Below are positions 23,892-35,640 of a DNA stretch of 64,000 bases, one piece after another. Source of the stretch: Larix kaempferi. Its lineage: Eukaryota; Streptophyta; Pinopsida; Pinales; Pinaceae. The notes beneath the pieces were generated by a model that made no database searches, was not told the DNA's origin, and was given only the letters and a program-made list of their open reading frames with translations. The stretch is from contig BSBM01000361.1 of NCBI GenBank assembly GCA_027924585.1, forward strand, positions 70,182,501-70,246,500, written 5' to 3'. Every line of letters starts with the position of its first letter. Within the stretch, counting starts at the first letter, position 1. Position numbers and translations under genes: made by a program.

Positions 23892-24735
23892 TATGGTTGT
23901 CACTTGCACAAGAGCAAACACCATGGAGGAAGCAGTGGCAGCCATCCAAACCAAACTCCAAGATCTGGATGAGAACTTTCTTAGCCTCCATCTGCAGCAT
24001 TCATCCATGAACAATAACCGACAGCCAGACTCTTTTGCGGCCATCGGGTTCGCTTATTCCAGCAATTTTCGTGGGCCGAAGCTTGATTTTCCTCGCTTCA
24101 ATGGTACTGATCTGACTGGATGGATATACCGAGCATAACAATATTTCATTCTGCATAATAATTTTGATATCCAGAAAGTTCCACTTGCATCCTTTCATTT
24201 GGAACAGGAACCCTTCAATGGTACCATTGGTACATCAAAGCTCATCCCAAGCCAAACTGGACAGATTTTTGCCGACTCCTTTTGCCACGATTTGGTCCTA
24301 GTGCTTTTGATGACTTCACAGGAGCACTCACTAAACTTCACCAAACTGGCACAGTGAGAGAGTATCAGATAGAATTTGAGAAACTAGCCAATCACACAGA
24401 AGGATTGTCTAATGAATTCTACAGGAGTTGTTTTATTAGTGGTCTCAAGGATGAAATCCGCTCAGAGGTCAAAATGTTTTGTCCCAACATAATGATGGAA
24501 GTCCTAGGGTTGGCTAAGCTGGCTGAGGACAAGATCACAGCTCAACAACGCTCCAAACCCACCTTTGTTCCCTTCAAAAATATGGGTTCCCAACGACCTC
24601 CCATCACGTCTACTCCTCAACCAACTCCTATCAAGCAATTGTCTGAAACAGAGATGTAGACACGCTGAGAAAAAGGGATTTGTTATAATTGTGATGAGAA
24701 ATCCACTCGGGGACATAGATGTGTTCAACAAAAGC
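23892..24735 (+). pseudogene. gag of copy 2
   Basis: The likely start is ATG at 23,892 (MVVTCTRANTMEEAV). LDFPRFNGTDLTGWIYRA (about 24,083-24,136) is the conserved gag entry motif, broken by a TAA at 24,136. The body continues in a shifted frame (LTKLHQTGTVREYQIEFE; FISGLKDEIRSEVKMF; LAKLAEDKI). A CCHC zinc knuckle, CYNCDEKSTRGHRC, is readable at about 24,681-24,722 in another frame. Expected role: capsid and nucleocapsid. Confidence 0.9.
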
Positions 24736-24899
24736 TCTATCTCTTGGATGTGGATTCTCCACCTTCCTCATAACTTGATGAAGAAGCTCCAGATACAGTA
24801 GATGATTAGGTTGACATTCAACAACCGCCTGTTGACACCCCATCTCAGGACGACCCACCCGAGATCTCTCTCCATGCTGTAACCGACGTCACCACCCCA

Positions 24900-25445
24900 C
24901 AAACAATGCGAGTCAGGGGATACTTCAAGAATCTCCCTCTTACCATACTCATTGATTCTGGTAGCACTCATAACTTCATTAATCCTTGGATTGCCAAACA
25001 GGCTATTTTTTTGTCCATCCTTGCTCCAACTTTGAAGTCATGGTTGCCAATGGGGGCAGCTTACCTTGCAAGGGGAAGTGTCATAATGTGCGTATCTCTA
25101 TGGAAGATTATAACCTGCACTCTCACACGTTTTCCTTGTCCTTAGGTGGATGTGATGTGGTTTTGGGTGTTCAATGGTTACACACACTTGGCCCCATCTT
25201 ATGGGATTTTGCTAAACATTGGATGCAATTTTCAGTCAATGGGGCACAACACAAATTTATGGGCTTACAACCAGGTTCTCTCTGCATCATCAATTCACAT
25301 TGCCTGGAAAAAATACTTTGGAAGAATTCACATGGTGTCATCGCTCAGCTCAATTCCATTCAGATGCACCCATCAACAGTCTCCACTACTTCCTTGGATA
25401 GATATGCAAGTGTCTTTGCTGAACCAATGAGCTTGTTGCCTTCAA
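24900..25445 (+). pseudogene. Retropepsin and start of pol of copy 2
   Basis: LTILIDSGSTHNFINPWIA (from about 24,937) carries the DSG catalytic motif of retroviral-type aspartic protease. A frameshift near 25,005 moves the rest to another frame, which continues through GGCDVVLGVQWLHTLGPI and MQFSVNG to FAEPMSLLPSRD (about 25,420-25,452). That last motif normally lies just before RT, but RT does not follow. Confidence 0.9.
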
Positions 25446-26404
25446 GAGACCTTTCCGATAAGAATTTAGCCGCATCTACCTCTCAGCAGGAAATGATGAC
25501 TATTTTGCATACAGTATAGAAGTGGAAGCCATCCCTATTGGGGAATTATTTCTACATCAAGACTGATCTCCAGAGTCTGGAAACTTTCCTAGAACAACGG
25601 GTCTCCTCCCCAACACACCTAAAATCGGTTATCCAACTTATGGGTTATGATTATGCGACCACTTACCAGAAGGTTAAGGACAATATGGTGGAAGATGCTC
25701 CTCCTCGCACATTTGATGACCCAGTTTCTCTTATAGCTATTTCTCTACTTGTTCCAAATTGGTTGCAATCTGTTCAACAGGGCTATCTCTTCTATGAACT
25801 CCATGCTTCTTCATCAGTAGGGCATTCTGGGTTCTTTAAAACGTATGATCAGGAACAATGTAACTTCTTTTGGCAGGGACTCAAAAGGACAATTCAACAG
25901 ATGGTGGTTGACTGTGATACTTTCTAGGTCAACAAGGGTGAAACGACCCTCCTTTCGGGACTGCTCAAACCCTTACCCATCCCTCCACAGATTTGGACAA
26001 CTATGTCTATGGATTTCCTAGAAGTGCTCCAGTGGTATAGTACCACATCTCAAAGGACACCGTATGAAGCAGTCTCTGGATAGGCACCACCAGTTGTTCT
26101 TCCATACACCTTCAGCAGCTCCCCAATTTAGGAAATTGGCTCAATTCTTCGAAACCGTGATCAACTTCTTCTCATTCTGCAAGACAATTTTCACATGGCA
26201 AGAATTCGACTGAAACAACAAGCCGATCAACACCATTCTGAGTGCACTTTTCACATCACTGATATGGTTCTTCTTCGTCTATAGTATTCCATGCAATCCT
26301 CCCTGAAAATCCAAAGGCACCAGTGGCTCAGAATGCAACCTGAGGATGCTACAGGGGACCCACTCCTTCAGATTCTGCATCAATTTCCACATCTAAAGCT
26401 TTGA
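25446..26404 (+). pseudogene. RNase H, integrase and chromodomain remnants of copy 2
   Basis: Directly after LLPSRDLS the frame reads KNLAASTSQQEMMTILHTV, an RNase H segment (stop at 25,517), then LLGNYFYIKTDLQSLETFLEQR and MGYDYATTYQK. Integrase zinc-binding residues (VGHSGF, CNFFWQGL) follow, then WTTMSMDFLEV joined to LQWYSTTSQRTPYEAVSG, which removes the catalytic core. The tail (QPEDATGDPLLQILHQFPHLKL) resembles the end of a chromodomain. Stops occur at 25,517, 25,925, 26,080 and 26,128. Confidence 0.9.
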
Positions 26405-26420
26405 GGACAAAGCTTTTTCT

Positions 26421-26433
26421 AAGGGAGAGGGGA
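26421..26433 (+). promoter_or_regulatory. Polypurine tract of copy 2
   Basis: AAGGGAGAGGGGA lies directly upstream of the 3' LTR and is identical to the tract in copy 1. Confidence 0.88.
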
Positions 26434-26865
26434 TGTTAGGAACCCATGTCTTTACTTTGTTAGTATATTGTTGTTGGATGCATATGCTTTGTAAGTCATC
26501 CCGTAGTATTTGTTGATCCATAGTTTATATTAGTCCATAGTATTGACCCATTATATTGGATGCATATTCTTTGTAAGTCGTCCCATAGTATTATATGTCC
26601 CATGGTTTTGACTCATAGTATTGGCGCCTATACTTAGCCCATGGTTTGTATTGACACATAGTATTGACCCATGGTATTGGCGCCTAGACTTAGTATATAA
26701 GTGTGTGTTGAGGCCTATGAAGGCACCGTGAAGTTAATTGTATTGAGCTTGCTCAAAGGAAGTTGCCCCCTTGAAGTGGCTCGTGATCAATGTAAAAGTG
26801 ATTCTGAGTTCTATTATTTCTGATATCTTGTGTATTTGCATTAATTAATTATTGCAGGTTCATCA
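26434..26865 (+). repeat. 3' LTR of copy 2
   Basis: 432 bp from TGTTAGG to TTCATCA, matching the 5' LTR with scattered substitutions and no net length change. Confidence 0.95.
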
Positions 26866-27736
26866 TAGCTTTCAATTGGCAACATGCCACGATCGCGCAT
26901 GTTGAAGGAACAATAATCTATCATCATCATTTATGCGGTCTTTATTTTCAAAACCTATACTCTGTTTTCTTGCATATTGGAAATGCAGGTGTCAAGGTTT
27001 TATACTGAAAGAAATACCAAGGTATCCATTATATTCAATTATGATAGACTGAGAAGAATATTAAGTTGATAGGTGTTTTGCAGCATTCTTTAATTCAATA
27101 TTAACTGATACCTTGTCTCTTCACCTTTGTAGTGTCGAATTTTCAGAGGATGAAAAACCTCAAGTCTAAAATCATAGATTCAGAAGATGGATTCTACATA
27201 GGAATATGTAATGACTTCAAGGAAAACATAGGACACATGTTGGGTATCAAGATGGGAAAGAGCATAATGGGTGTTGGTTAAATGACAATAAGAGAATTAT
27301 TGGATTTCTATCAGCATTTCCAAGGTTTCACTTAGTGGCCATTGTAATATTTTGAAAAGTCATCGATGTAGATGATTTTCATGTAAAGTATGGAGACTAT
27401 TTTTTTCATGGACTGGTATTAGTCCATTAGTGGATATTCAGTTGGAAACTCAATATATTGTAATACTTGACAATTTTCACATAATAAAATTTACATGGTT
27501 GAAATTTTATGTGCACATGATATTATTTAGTGTTGTAATTAATTAATGCGATTTTGTATGATTTACATGTGTATTTAGATTTGATTAGCATGAATATTAT
27601 AATGAACACAAATAAAAAGAATAAATGACTAAATTAGTCATTTATATTGATTAATAATGAAAGAAAATAAAATAATAGAAAACTACTAAATTAATCATTT
27701 ATGCAATGAATATGAAACTACTAAATAGAGATAAAT
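26866..27736. other. AT-rich spacer
   Basis: Short open stretches near 26,990 and 27,130-27,340 (for example VSRFYTER, GFYIGICNDF) have some coding look but match nothing I recognise. The region just left of the MITE has repeated TAGTCATTTAT-like words resembling MITE sequence. Confidence 0.45.
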
Positions 27737-28110
27737 GACTACTACAAATGATACATTTTTTACTAAAAAAATGAATAAAATTCGCATATAAACGAGTATT
27801 AGTAACTAATTTCCACTATCTTATAGCTCGACTAACTTAGTCGTATTTATTTTTGTTATTAATAGTTTCCTTAGTTAGTAGTATATTTGGTCATTGATTT
27901 AATCATTAATTGTGGCAATTAATGACTAAATCAATGACCAAATATAAGAATAAATAAGAAAACTATTAGAGACTAAAATAAATACGACTAAGTTAGTCGA
28001 GCTATAAGATAGTGGAAATTAGATACTATTAGTCGTCGACAAAAAAATAGTCGTTTATATGTGAATTTTAGTCATTTTTTTAGTCACTAATTTCTCATTT
28101 TGTACTAGTG
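27737..28110. mobile_element. Foldback MITE with CACTA-like ends
   Basis: The 374-bp unit is a long palindrome centred near 27,918. Left arm and right arm are about 88% complementary by eye over about 160 bp each, including a block of about 40 bp (around CTTATAGCTCGACTAACTTA) that pairs without mismatch. The right end, read on the minus strand, is CACTAGTACAAAATGAG; the left end is GACTACTACAAATGA. Three-base flanks AAT and AAC could be a diverged target duplication. It has no coding capacity and would depend on a transposase in trans. Confidence 0.85.
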
Positions 28111-28403
28111 AACCATAGACCTTGAACCGTTCCTGGCTCGTTCAACAGGTCACCCCCGAGCAGAATCGAGCATGTCAAGAGACTAAAATGACTAGGTGCA
28201 ATTTGATATCTTTTTTACTAACCAAATCTCAATTTGGGAATCTGAGTGCCCAGAGATTTATGAATGGACACTCCAGCGATCTTGGAACCATTTCCCCTTG
28301 CGATGCCCTCTCTCTGCATTTTTATAAATTTTCTTGAGGAGAAGGGTTCTAGGATTTAGGATTAAATCACTCAGTTCAGGTACTAGTCACACTGGCTGTT
28401 TGT

Positions 28404-28520
28404 TTTTATCTTTAATTAACAATTTCATTTATTTTTAAACTCTCACAGTTTATTTTATCTTTAATTAACAATTTGATTTATTTTTAAACTCTCATAGTTA
28501 ATTTATCTTTAATTAAATAA
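28404..28520. repeat. 48-49-bp tandem repeat, about 2.3 copies
   Basis: TTATCTTTAATTAACAATTT followed by ATTTATTTTTAAACTCTCA is repeated with period 49 then 48, with a partial third copy. Confidence 0.88.
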
Positions 28521-28689
28521 TGTAGTATTTTTTTTACTCATCCTAACATCTAGTTGATCTTTAGTTATCAACTAGTCAACCATTCTAATCTCTTGCGTGC
28601 TCGATCCCTCTTTGAGTGGCATTCCCAGTCAGTTTAGAAAGAATAAAAGGAGATAAATAATAATTTAGTTTAATAATAACTAATGGATT

Positions 28690-29218
28690 ACTTATGCTCC
28701 AGAGATTATATCTCAACATCAGTTAACCAGAATGAGTCTAAGTGCTCTAGAGCTTCTAGGACAACATCAGTTAACTACAATGAGTCTAAGTGATCCAAAG
28801 ATTTACTGCTCAACACTCACTCAACAATAGTTTCAGTGCTCTAGAGTTTACTACTCAACACAACTTAATCAATAGTCCCAGTGCTCCAAACATTATGCTC
28901 AACACCAATTTAGAAATAGTCTAGGTGCCCCCAAAGCAACACCTAGTGAAACAATATCAAACATAGTCTAGGTTCTCCAGATATTACTGGTCAACACCAC
29001 TTAATCAATAGTCCCGGTGCTCCAAATATTATGCTCAAAACCAATTTAGAAATAGTCTAGGTGGCCCCAAAGCAACACCTAGTGAAAAAATATCAAAAAT
29101 AGTCTAGGTGCTCCAAAGCTTACTGCTCAACACTGTATTAATTAAATAGTCTAGGTGCCCCCAAAAAAACACCTAAAGAAACAATATCAAACATAGTCTA
29201 GGTGCTCCAGATGTTAAC
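28690..29218. repeat. Higher-order tandem repeat array
   Basis: Monomers of about 42-48 bp share AGTCTAGGTGCTCCA or AGTCCCAGTGCTCC followed by ATTACTGCTCAACACC. In the centre three monomer types form a 136-bp higher-order unit: GTGCTCCAAA starts at 28,881 and again at 29,018. The left part has a different pair of repeats (CATCAGTTAACxAxAATGAG, twice). It may lie in the LTR or 3' non-coding part of Gypsy-B. Confidence 0.85.
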
Positions 29219-31226
29219 GGACAATCCACTCGAGCAGACGCGAGCTGGATCTCCCTAGCTCAATGTGAGTCTAGAACAAATAGAACAGACTACAAACACA
29301 TTTCCTAGATCTACTTCAGGATCAAGTACTATATGTCTTACCTTTTTACTATACGATCCTTTCTCCCGAATATTGATCCACATCCCATGGTCGTCATATC
29401 CAAGCTGCAAGACCTGTCAAGACATCAAGCAAGAGAAACCAGTAAAAGACATCTATACAATAAGCGATCTAAGTAAACAATTAAGCAGGTAAAGTACACA
29501 ATATCATTACACATAAGAACAATATTGGTGGAAAGAATTTGTATTACTGCAAATAGAGGAGTACATGATAGAGATATAGGACTACAACCAGGGACTTAAT
29601 GTAGCAGCCCTTCTCGGACCATGCCAATTGCCATGTTCTTCTGAAGAAGTATGAGTTCTCCAAGAGGTGAATGGAGTTGTCTTAAGAGAGATTTCCCCCG
29701 CATGTAAGTACTATAGGCTTCCTCCTAAGATATATTTCACCAGCATGTAGATACCATAGCCTTCCTCCCTTTGGAATGGGAGTGAGCTTCACTTATATAG
29801 GACTAAATGGATAGGGTATGGATAGAATAAGTTGAGGAAGGGTAGGAGAGAGATAGGGGATCCTCCCAAAGAGTTAGGGGTTGAGTACCAGCTCCCCTAG
29901 AGGTCATGGATAAGCCCCAAAATGAGCAAGTTTCGAGAAGGATCTCGAATAATCTATTTTTGCCCATTAACAAACCTCATCGCACTCTACAGTGAAGCAA
30001 GTTGCGACGTCACATGTTCCTAGTGTGCAACCTGCGACGACCCTTCAGAACCTAGCAAAAATGAGTACAAACCCTCCCTGGATGATTATTACTCCAATTA
30101 TCTTTAGGGGTGTATACACTGGATCTGATGATGAGTAGATTTTGGGTGTAACAGAATGCCCCCCAAAGCATGAAGCTATTAAGGATGTACAGGTGAAGTG
30201 CTTTGATAGAAATAATGGCAAAAGACTCTTCGGATGAAAGACGTCGCTGCAGTACAACTGACTATGAACTAACAATCTCATATGAAGTAAAACATGGCTT
30301 CCGACCAATACATTGCAGATCCATGGTAGTAATGACCGACTGAACACAATCATGGTTAGATCCATGATGAGATGATAACACAGCCACGACCAATACAAAA
30401 GTGGATCCGTGTAATATGACTCAATACAAACTCCATCACAACCTAGGTAAAAATGACTCCCCAAGGTCTTCAAGCTGAACCCGCTTCAAGCTGAACTCGC
30501 AATGATACGAATCTATCCATGTGATTACAAATGTCTTGACGTCGAACAAGGTAGAAACCACTTGATTACCGGTCATTGATGTAAACGATTAACAAGTGCG
30601 AGGGAGATCACCATTAATGTCAATGATTCCCAAGGTATTACAATACATATCATCAAGCGTGAATAAATGATTTGAAGTCAAACGCAAGATGAAATTTTTC
30701 AATCAAGAGTCAATGATGTAAACTCATGACGAAAGCAAGGTAACTTGCCATTGAGGCATGCAGGGCCAAGTTACTTGGTTGGTTTCTAGATTCAATCCTT
30801 GGATGATTTGTTGAAGTCAACAAGGATGAATCCGTCAAAGGAGGGCCATGATGAATCCCCCATCAATCGACACGAAACACGACAAAAGATGTGTAGAGTG
30901 GATTGGATGGTACAATAACATGTAAGACTGACTCAAAGTAACAACGGCATGACGATGTGTGTACTGACTGTAGATGATAAATGATGAACGTGTTCTTGAA
31001 CATGGGCATGGAATGACTTGGCAGTATTGACATAATGAGAATGACACAAACTTCTAATGCAATTGATAGTGGAAGCTTTCTTCGAATGACTCAGAGGAGT
31101 AATAGGACTCAGAAAGTAAGCGGGGACTCATAGACAAACAGATGACCCAAGTACTGTATGCGAATGTAGATGAGTGCCATGTTCAAGAATGACTATATAC
31201 TGCCACTAAGGTATGTAACACAAACA
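29219..31226 (-). repeat. Candidate 3' LTR of Gypsy-B (boundaries uncertain)
   Basis: On the minus strand a polypurine-like GGGGAAAAAGGAAAG (31,241-31,227) is followed by TGTTTGTGTTAC, and a TATA-like CTATATAAGT lies at 29,800-29,791. This is the order expected for a minus-strand 3' LTR downstream of the Gypsy-B genes. The 5' LTR partner is missing from the right side, so this cannot be confirmed within the window. No protein-coding match was found here. Confidence 0.35.
29791..29800 (-). promoter_or_regulatory. Candidate TATA box in minus-strand LTR-like sequence
   Basis: CTATATAAGT on the minus strand, followed downstream by GAAGCTCACTCCCATTCC and a G/A-rich stretch, resembles the promoter-to-R region of a plant LTR. 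Confidence 0.4.
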
Positions 31227-32137
31227 CTTTCCTTTTTCCCCATCATGAATGATGAGTGCCTCATGTGTTTTTTACGAGATTGATGAGGGTAACTAGATGC
31301 TCAGTATAGCTCATCTCATAGTTGAGTCCAATCCCAAATATTTTTCAAACCTGGGATAGGAGGGGTTCATCCCATGACAGGCCCTTCAATGTGAAAATTT
31401 AACGAGTCCATAGAAGGTAAACTCGGTCATCATTTCATATTTAGAGAGTCTGAAAAGAGCTAAAGAAAAATCCAATGGTCCTTTTTCATAAAGTTATCAT
31501 CATCACCCGAAAAAGGGAAAAACAACGCGGGAGAGGACTCTTCGAGTCATGATTGGCTGGAGTATTCCTTTTTCGTAATTAGTGCCCCCTGGTCCAAAAA
31601 GGGGGTAAACTATCACTAGGAAGATGACTATTCAAATAGTTTAACAAGTGTGAACGTGACAAGTTCACTTGGAAATCTTTTCATTTTTTGAGAGCCTGAA
31701 AAGACATTAATGGTAGACTTCGGGGGGTGTCCTTTTCCCTAGAAGTTTAACAAGCCCGAAAAAGTGATAAATCATAACTCGGTACTTGTTCTCATGGTTG
31801 GGTGAGTACAAGAACAAATGAAGAGTGAACTCATCCTCATGCAATAATTATGACTAACCAAACATAATAATGACAAAACATTGAAAGGGGTGTTCATACC
31901 TGTAGTTACCATTGGTAATATGAGAAACGACACAAAAGACCACTTTACGACTCCTGTACACTAGAGAAAGTGTCAAATAGCCCCAAATATAATGACAAAC
32001 GGTTGAAACTATAGTAAATTGCCCAAAAAGCATCAACATATTTGAAAAGGAATATTCCATTCTATTTATAAATAGAAATATGGGCCAAAAATAGATTTCA
32101 TTATTCAAATTGCCAATTTGGGTGGAGAAGTACCAAT

Positions 32138-33750
32138 TTGGAGCCAAAACTTCATTTGCCGATTTCGGGAGCTACGATACGCCATTTCACCAACCGTCTG
32201 GACCAGGTAGGCCTAAATCTCATTCTGCAACTTTCCAGTGGTTTACTTTTTTATTTCTTGTCCATTTTTTGGGTTTTTGATGGTGTTATGGAGGGCTTTA
32301 TTCACCTTGGGCTCATCGCAGGTTACCCTTTTAGGACCTACAATGAGATCGAGTCATCGCAAGCCTAAAAAATGAGACGTGCGATGATGTCGCCCTGTAG
32401 CTGAATGCATGGTGCAATGGCTGAAACCCAAAACCCAAACATAAAAAATAATCCAAAAAATCAGTTTGTGAAAGTTGAGGAAGGACCTAACAAGGTTTAA
32501 ATGTCCCTTTTGGCAGGTTATCAGCAAGCAAACATGGTATTGGAGTGGTGAAAGAGAGAACTTGAAGTAGAAGATGAATAAGCCGCGAATGATCCACAAT
32601 GTGTGGATGCTTTGAGAAACTACGGTTTGCTCAAATTATTTGACATACAGGGGATGAGATCCCAGATCCCGCTACTGACACACATGCTCCAGAGTTGGGA
32701 TGTAGCCCAACAATACTTTGTGGTCGATGAGCATATCCTCACAATAGACATTGAGGATATCTACTTTCTGACCAGTTTGTCCAGAAGAGGGGACGCTGTA
32801 CATCTTACTGGAACACGGGCCAGTGACCATACAGTTGAGGACATGGTGTTGTAACACTGCATTGCTACTTCTCATCCTTCCAGTGGGAAGATACTCATCA
32901 GGGATGTGGTGAGTCATCCACTGTGGACCATATTGCTTACCATTACTAGGGTGGCGGGTAGCCAAGCCCTAGACACGGCTACTCAGACCCAGATGCTATA
33001 TGAGGAGGATTGTATGTCTCCCAAGGTTTTCAACTGGTGCGAGGGTCTCCTCGCCAACATCCGAGCGGATTCCTCTTCTATGTTTGCAGTTGGTACTTGA
33101 TGACAGGGAGCCCAAGGATCCCCATATGCTTAGATGGGCTGAGGTCATGACCCATCATGGTGGTGGGACCATCATTATCTTTGGTCCTGAGTTTTTTAGC
33201 TGGCTAGAGGGCCAGTTACTTATGGTCGAGGACTTTCCATATAGTGGCACAGACTTCTGAGAGGATCCTGACTTGGTGCTGCCGGAGGTTGCAGCATGGG
33301 GTGATATAGGTGAGAACAAAACACTTGTATTTTTTAGTTTTGTATATTATATCATTTGTTTTGATGTAGTGCTAACAAGTATGTAATATTTGTGTGTAGA
33401 TGTGGGCCCCATGCAACCAGTAGGTCTCTCCCTTCTGGTGAGGAGAGACAATGGTGGGGAGGCAGTTGTTCTTGCAGGTGCTCATGCTTCCATTGAGGAG
33501 ATGGAGGAGGTGTACAAGAACCTATCTTAGTTGACCGTGGAGGTACCCGAGCTAGCTATTGATGATTTGCCGAGGCCCATGCAGAGATTCAGGGTTGGAG
33601 CATCCGTGCGCTTCAACGCCTTACTCCACAAGGTGGCTTAGACCATGGAATGCTTTCTCACCTAGCGACAGAGAGCTGTTCGAGCCAGGGGTGGTGTACA
33701 AGTCAGGCATCCAGCCTAATTACACTTTAATACTTGTACTGAGAGCTTAG
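32138..33750 (+). pseudogene. Antisense gene with plant-mobile-domain-like protein in Gypsy-B
   Basis: The plus strand, opposite to Gypsy-B, encodes LRNYGLLKLFDIQG (about 32,609), then YFVVDEHILTIDIEDIYFL (about 32,719) and LSRRGDAVHLTG (32,776), then a stop at 32,852. It continues as KILIRDVVSHPLWTILL, FNWCEGLLANIR and, frameshifted, EPKDPHMLRWAEVM. The pattern of an ordered-helix domain with the entry motif I-x-IEDIYFLTxLxRRG resembles plant-mobile-domain (aminotransferase-like) proteins. GTGAGA at about 33,310 and TGTGTGTAG at about 33,400 suggest an intron, after which LSLLVRRDNGG continues. The gene decayed by stops and frameshifts. An upstream exon may lie near 32,138-32,206. Confidence 0.65.
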
Positions 33751-33998
33751 AGGCCTCAGATTTTGTACTCCTAAAAGCTATGATGCTTCAGATTTTTTAA
33801 GAGACTCACTGAAAGCCATCGTGCTTCAGATTTTGTACCAGCACTACTTTTGACTGATTTATTTATATATACAGACATTATCGACGATTTATACATTATT
33901 TGTTTTTAAAATATGATTAGTGATGTGATCTTGTTTATATGTTTGCTTATACAATATTTACATGTTGTGAATGCTTTTACATATTATGGATATTATGT

Positions 33999-34450
33999 GT
34001 GTGTGATGTACCAATCTAAAATGAAGTTGGCCATCGAGTCAGCAACTGTGTTTAACTCTCGTGGAACGTGCAGGTATTGAATGGATTCAAATTACCTTTC
34101 CAAGAGACGTACTCATCTAAAGAGACAAAGTAAGGTGGGATCACAGATTGCATAGACCCGGTTAAGATGGGAAACCACTAATTGAGAATCCATGTGGATG
34201 ACAATGTGGTTCATACCCAAGGAAATGGCATTAGTTAGGGTTCTGATTACTGCTTGATATTCGGCGGCATTGTTGGTCGCAAACCCTTAGCAACTTCCTC
34301 TTGAGCTAATGAACTCACTTGTTGGGGAATATAGTACCCAGGTTGCCGAAGCAAGGTTACGGGTATGCCGTCTGGAACCATCCATGAATCCATAGCACGT
34401 TTCCATCTGCACACGTAGACAGAACATGGTATAAGAAGCGGAAACAAGAT
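33999..34450 (-). pseudogene. Archaeal-type (second) RNase H of Gypsy-B
   Basis: On the minus strand after integrase, shifted frames read FMDGSRRH, then NNAAEYQAVI (catalytic Glu region), then IVIHMDSQLVVSHLNRVYAI (catalytic Asp) and HVPRELNTVADSMANFILDW (catalytic Asp). These are hallmarks of the additional RNase H acquired by Tat-lineage elements. Here it lies downstream of integrase, unlike in Gypsy-A. Several frameshifts and one stop are present. Confidence 0.8.
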
Positions 34451-34543
34451 CGAAAGACACTCGAAAAGAAATGCATCACGACACACAAAAAGCACTAAAA
34501 CATGCCATGTATAGTATATACAAGAAATTCTATGCATGAGAGA

Positions 34544-35640
34544 TCAAGTGTAGTATCTCTTCAAGTAAAGCCCATTGCAGGGTTCACCCAAAGAGATTCC
34601 GTCATAATATTCAAGCTTGTAAGCACCTTTTTCCAACACACATTTTATAATGTAAGGTCCATGCCACATGGACTCGAACTTCCCTGCTCCTAGTTTGTCA
34701 TGCTTCTGGTCATAAGTGAGGACCAGGTCACCCTCGTTAAAGATACAAGGTTCAACTGACTTATTGTATTGGGATTTGATGCATTTCTTGTGCGCTTCAT
34801 TAGCGAGAGCGGCATATTGGCGAGACTCGTCAAGTTTTACTAAGTGCAAGAGACGTTCTTCCTCGGTAGAAGTGTTGGGAAGAATTTCGACAACAAGCTG
34901 TAGAGATGAAATTTCACACTCTATCGGTAGGACAACCTCCAATCCATATACCAATTGGGAGGGAATGAAGCCTGTGGCGGTTTTAACGATAGTTCTGTAG
35001 GCCCATAATTTTGAAAAGAGCATGTTATGTCAATTGGAATTATGTCTCCCTACCATCCTTTGGACCATAGTTTTCAAGACCTTGTTAATGGCCTCGACCT
35101 GTCCATTAGATTGCGGGTTGTAGGATGTTGAATTTTCATGGCGAAAACCCAACCTATTGCTTAATTCATCAACCATATGTTTCTGAAAGTGAGAACCATG
35201 ATCGCTAACAATTGCCTGAGGAACTCTGAACTGCACTATTACATGATTGAACATGAAGAGTGTGGTGGTTTTGCCATCATTCTGGTATGTAGGAATAGCT
35301 TCGGCCCACTTTGTGAAGTAATCCACAGCTACAATTATGTAACTATGCCCCCCAACCGAGGTAGGCTTACAATGCATAAAATCAATGCCCCATTTTGCAA
35401 ATGGGCCAATGGCAATAATCGGATGTAGCGAGGCAGGGTGAGTGCACTTCTTTGTATGGAAGTGTTGGCAAGGAGGACATTTTTTTACGGCCTCAATACA
35501 ATATTTGAAGGTAGCAGGCCAAAAATACCCCACACACAAAATCTTCTGGGCCATAGCCATCCCAGAGAGATGATCGCCACATGCCCCAATGTGATAGTCA
35601 TTCAGAACACGTTCAGCCTCATCATGAGTGAGACAATGTC
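34544..35640 (-). pseudogene. Integrase of Gypsy-B
   Basis: The zinc-binding region (CGDHLSGMAMAQKIL...CPPCQHFH) leads into the catalytic core: WGIDFMHC (first Asp), YFTKWAEA, IVSDHGSHF (second Asp; the usual Asn after it is His) and NGQVEAINKVLKT (Glu). After one stop near 35,028 the C-terminal part reads ETGFIPSQLVYG-like TATGFIPSQLVYG, then GDLVLTYDQKHDKLGAGKFESMWHGPY and NGLYLKRYYT to a stop at 34,544. Two long open pieces (176 and 159 codons) are relatively well preserved. Confidence 0.93.

Larger units (their letters stand above)
22466..26865 (+). mobile_element. Complete non-autonomous Ty3/gypsy (chromovirus-like) element, copy 2
   Basis: This 4,400-bp element has two 432-bp LTRs, a primer binding site, a leader of about 1 kb, remnants of gag, protease, RNase H and integrase, and a polypurine tract. 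RT and the integrase core are absent at the same junctions as in copy 1. The bases flanking the LTRs (GGTTT and TAGCT) do not form a target duplication. That could reflect age, or recombination between copies. Confidence 0.95.
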
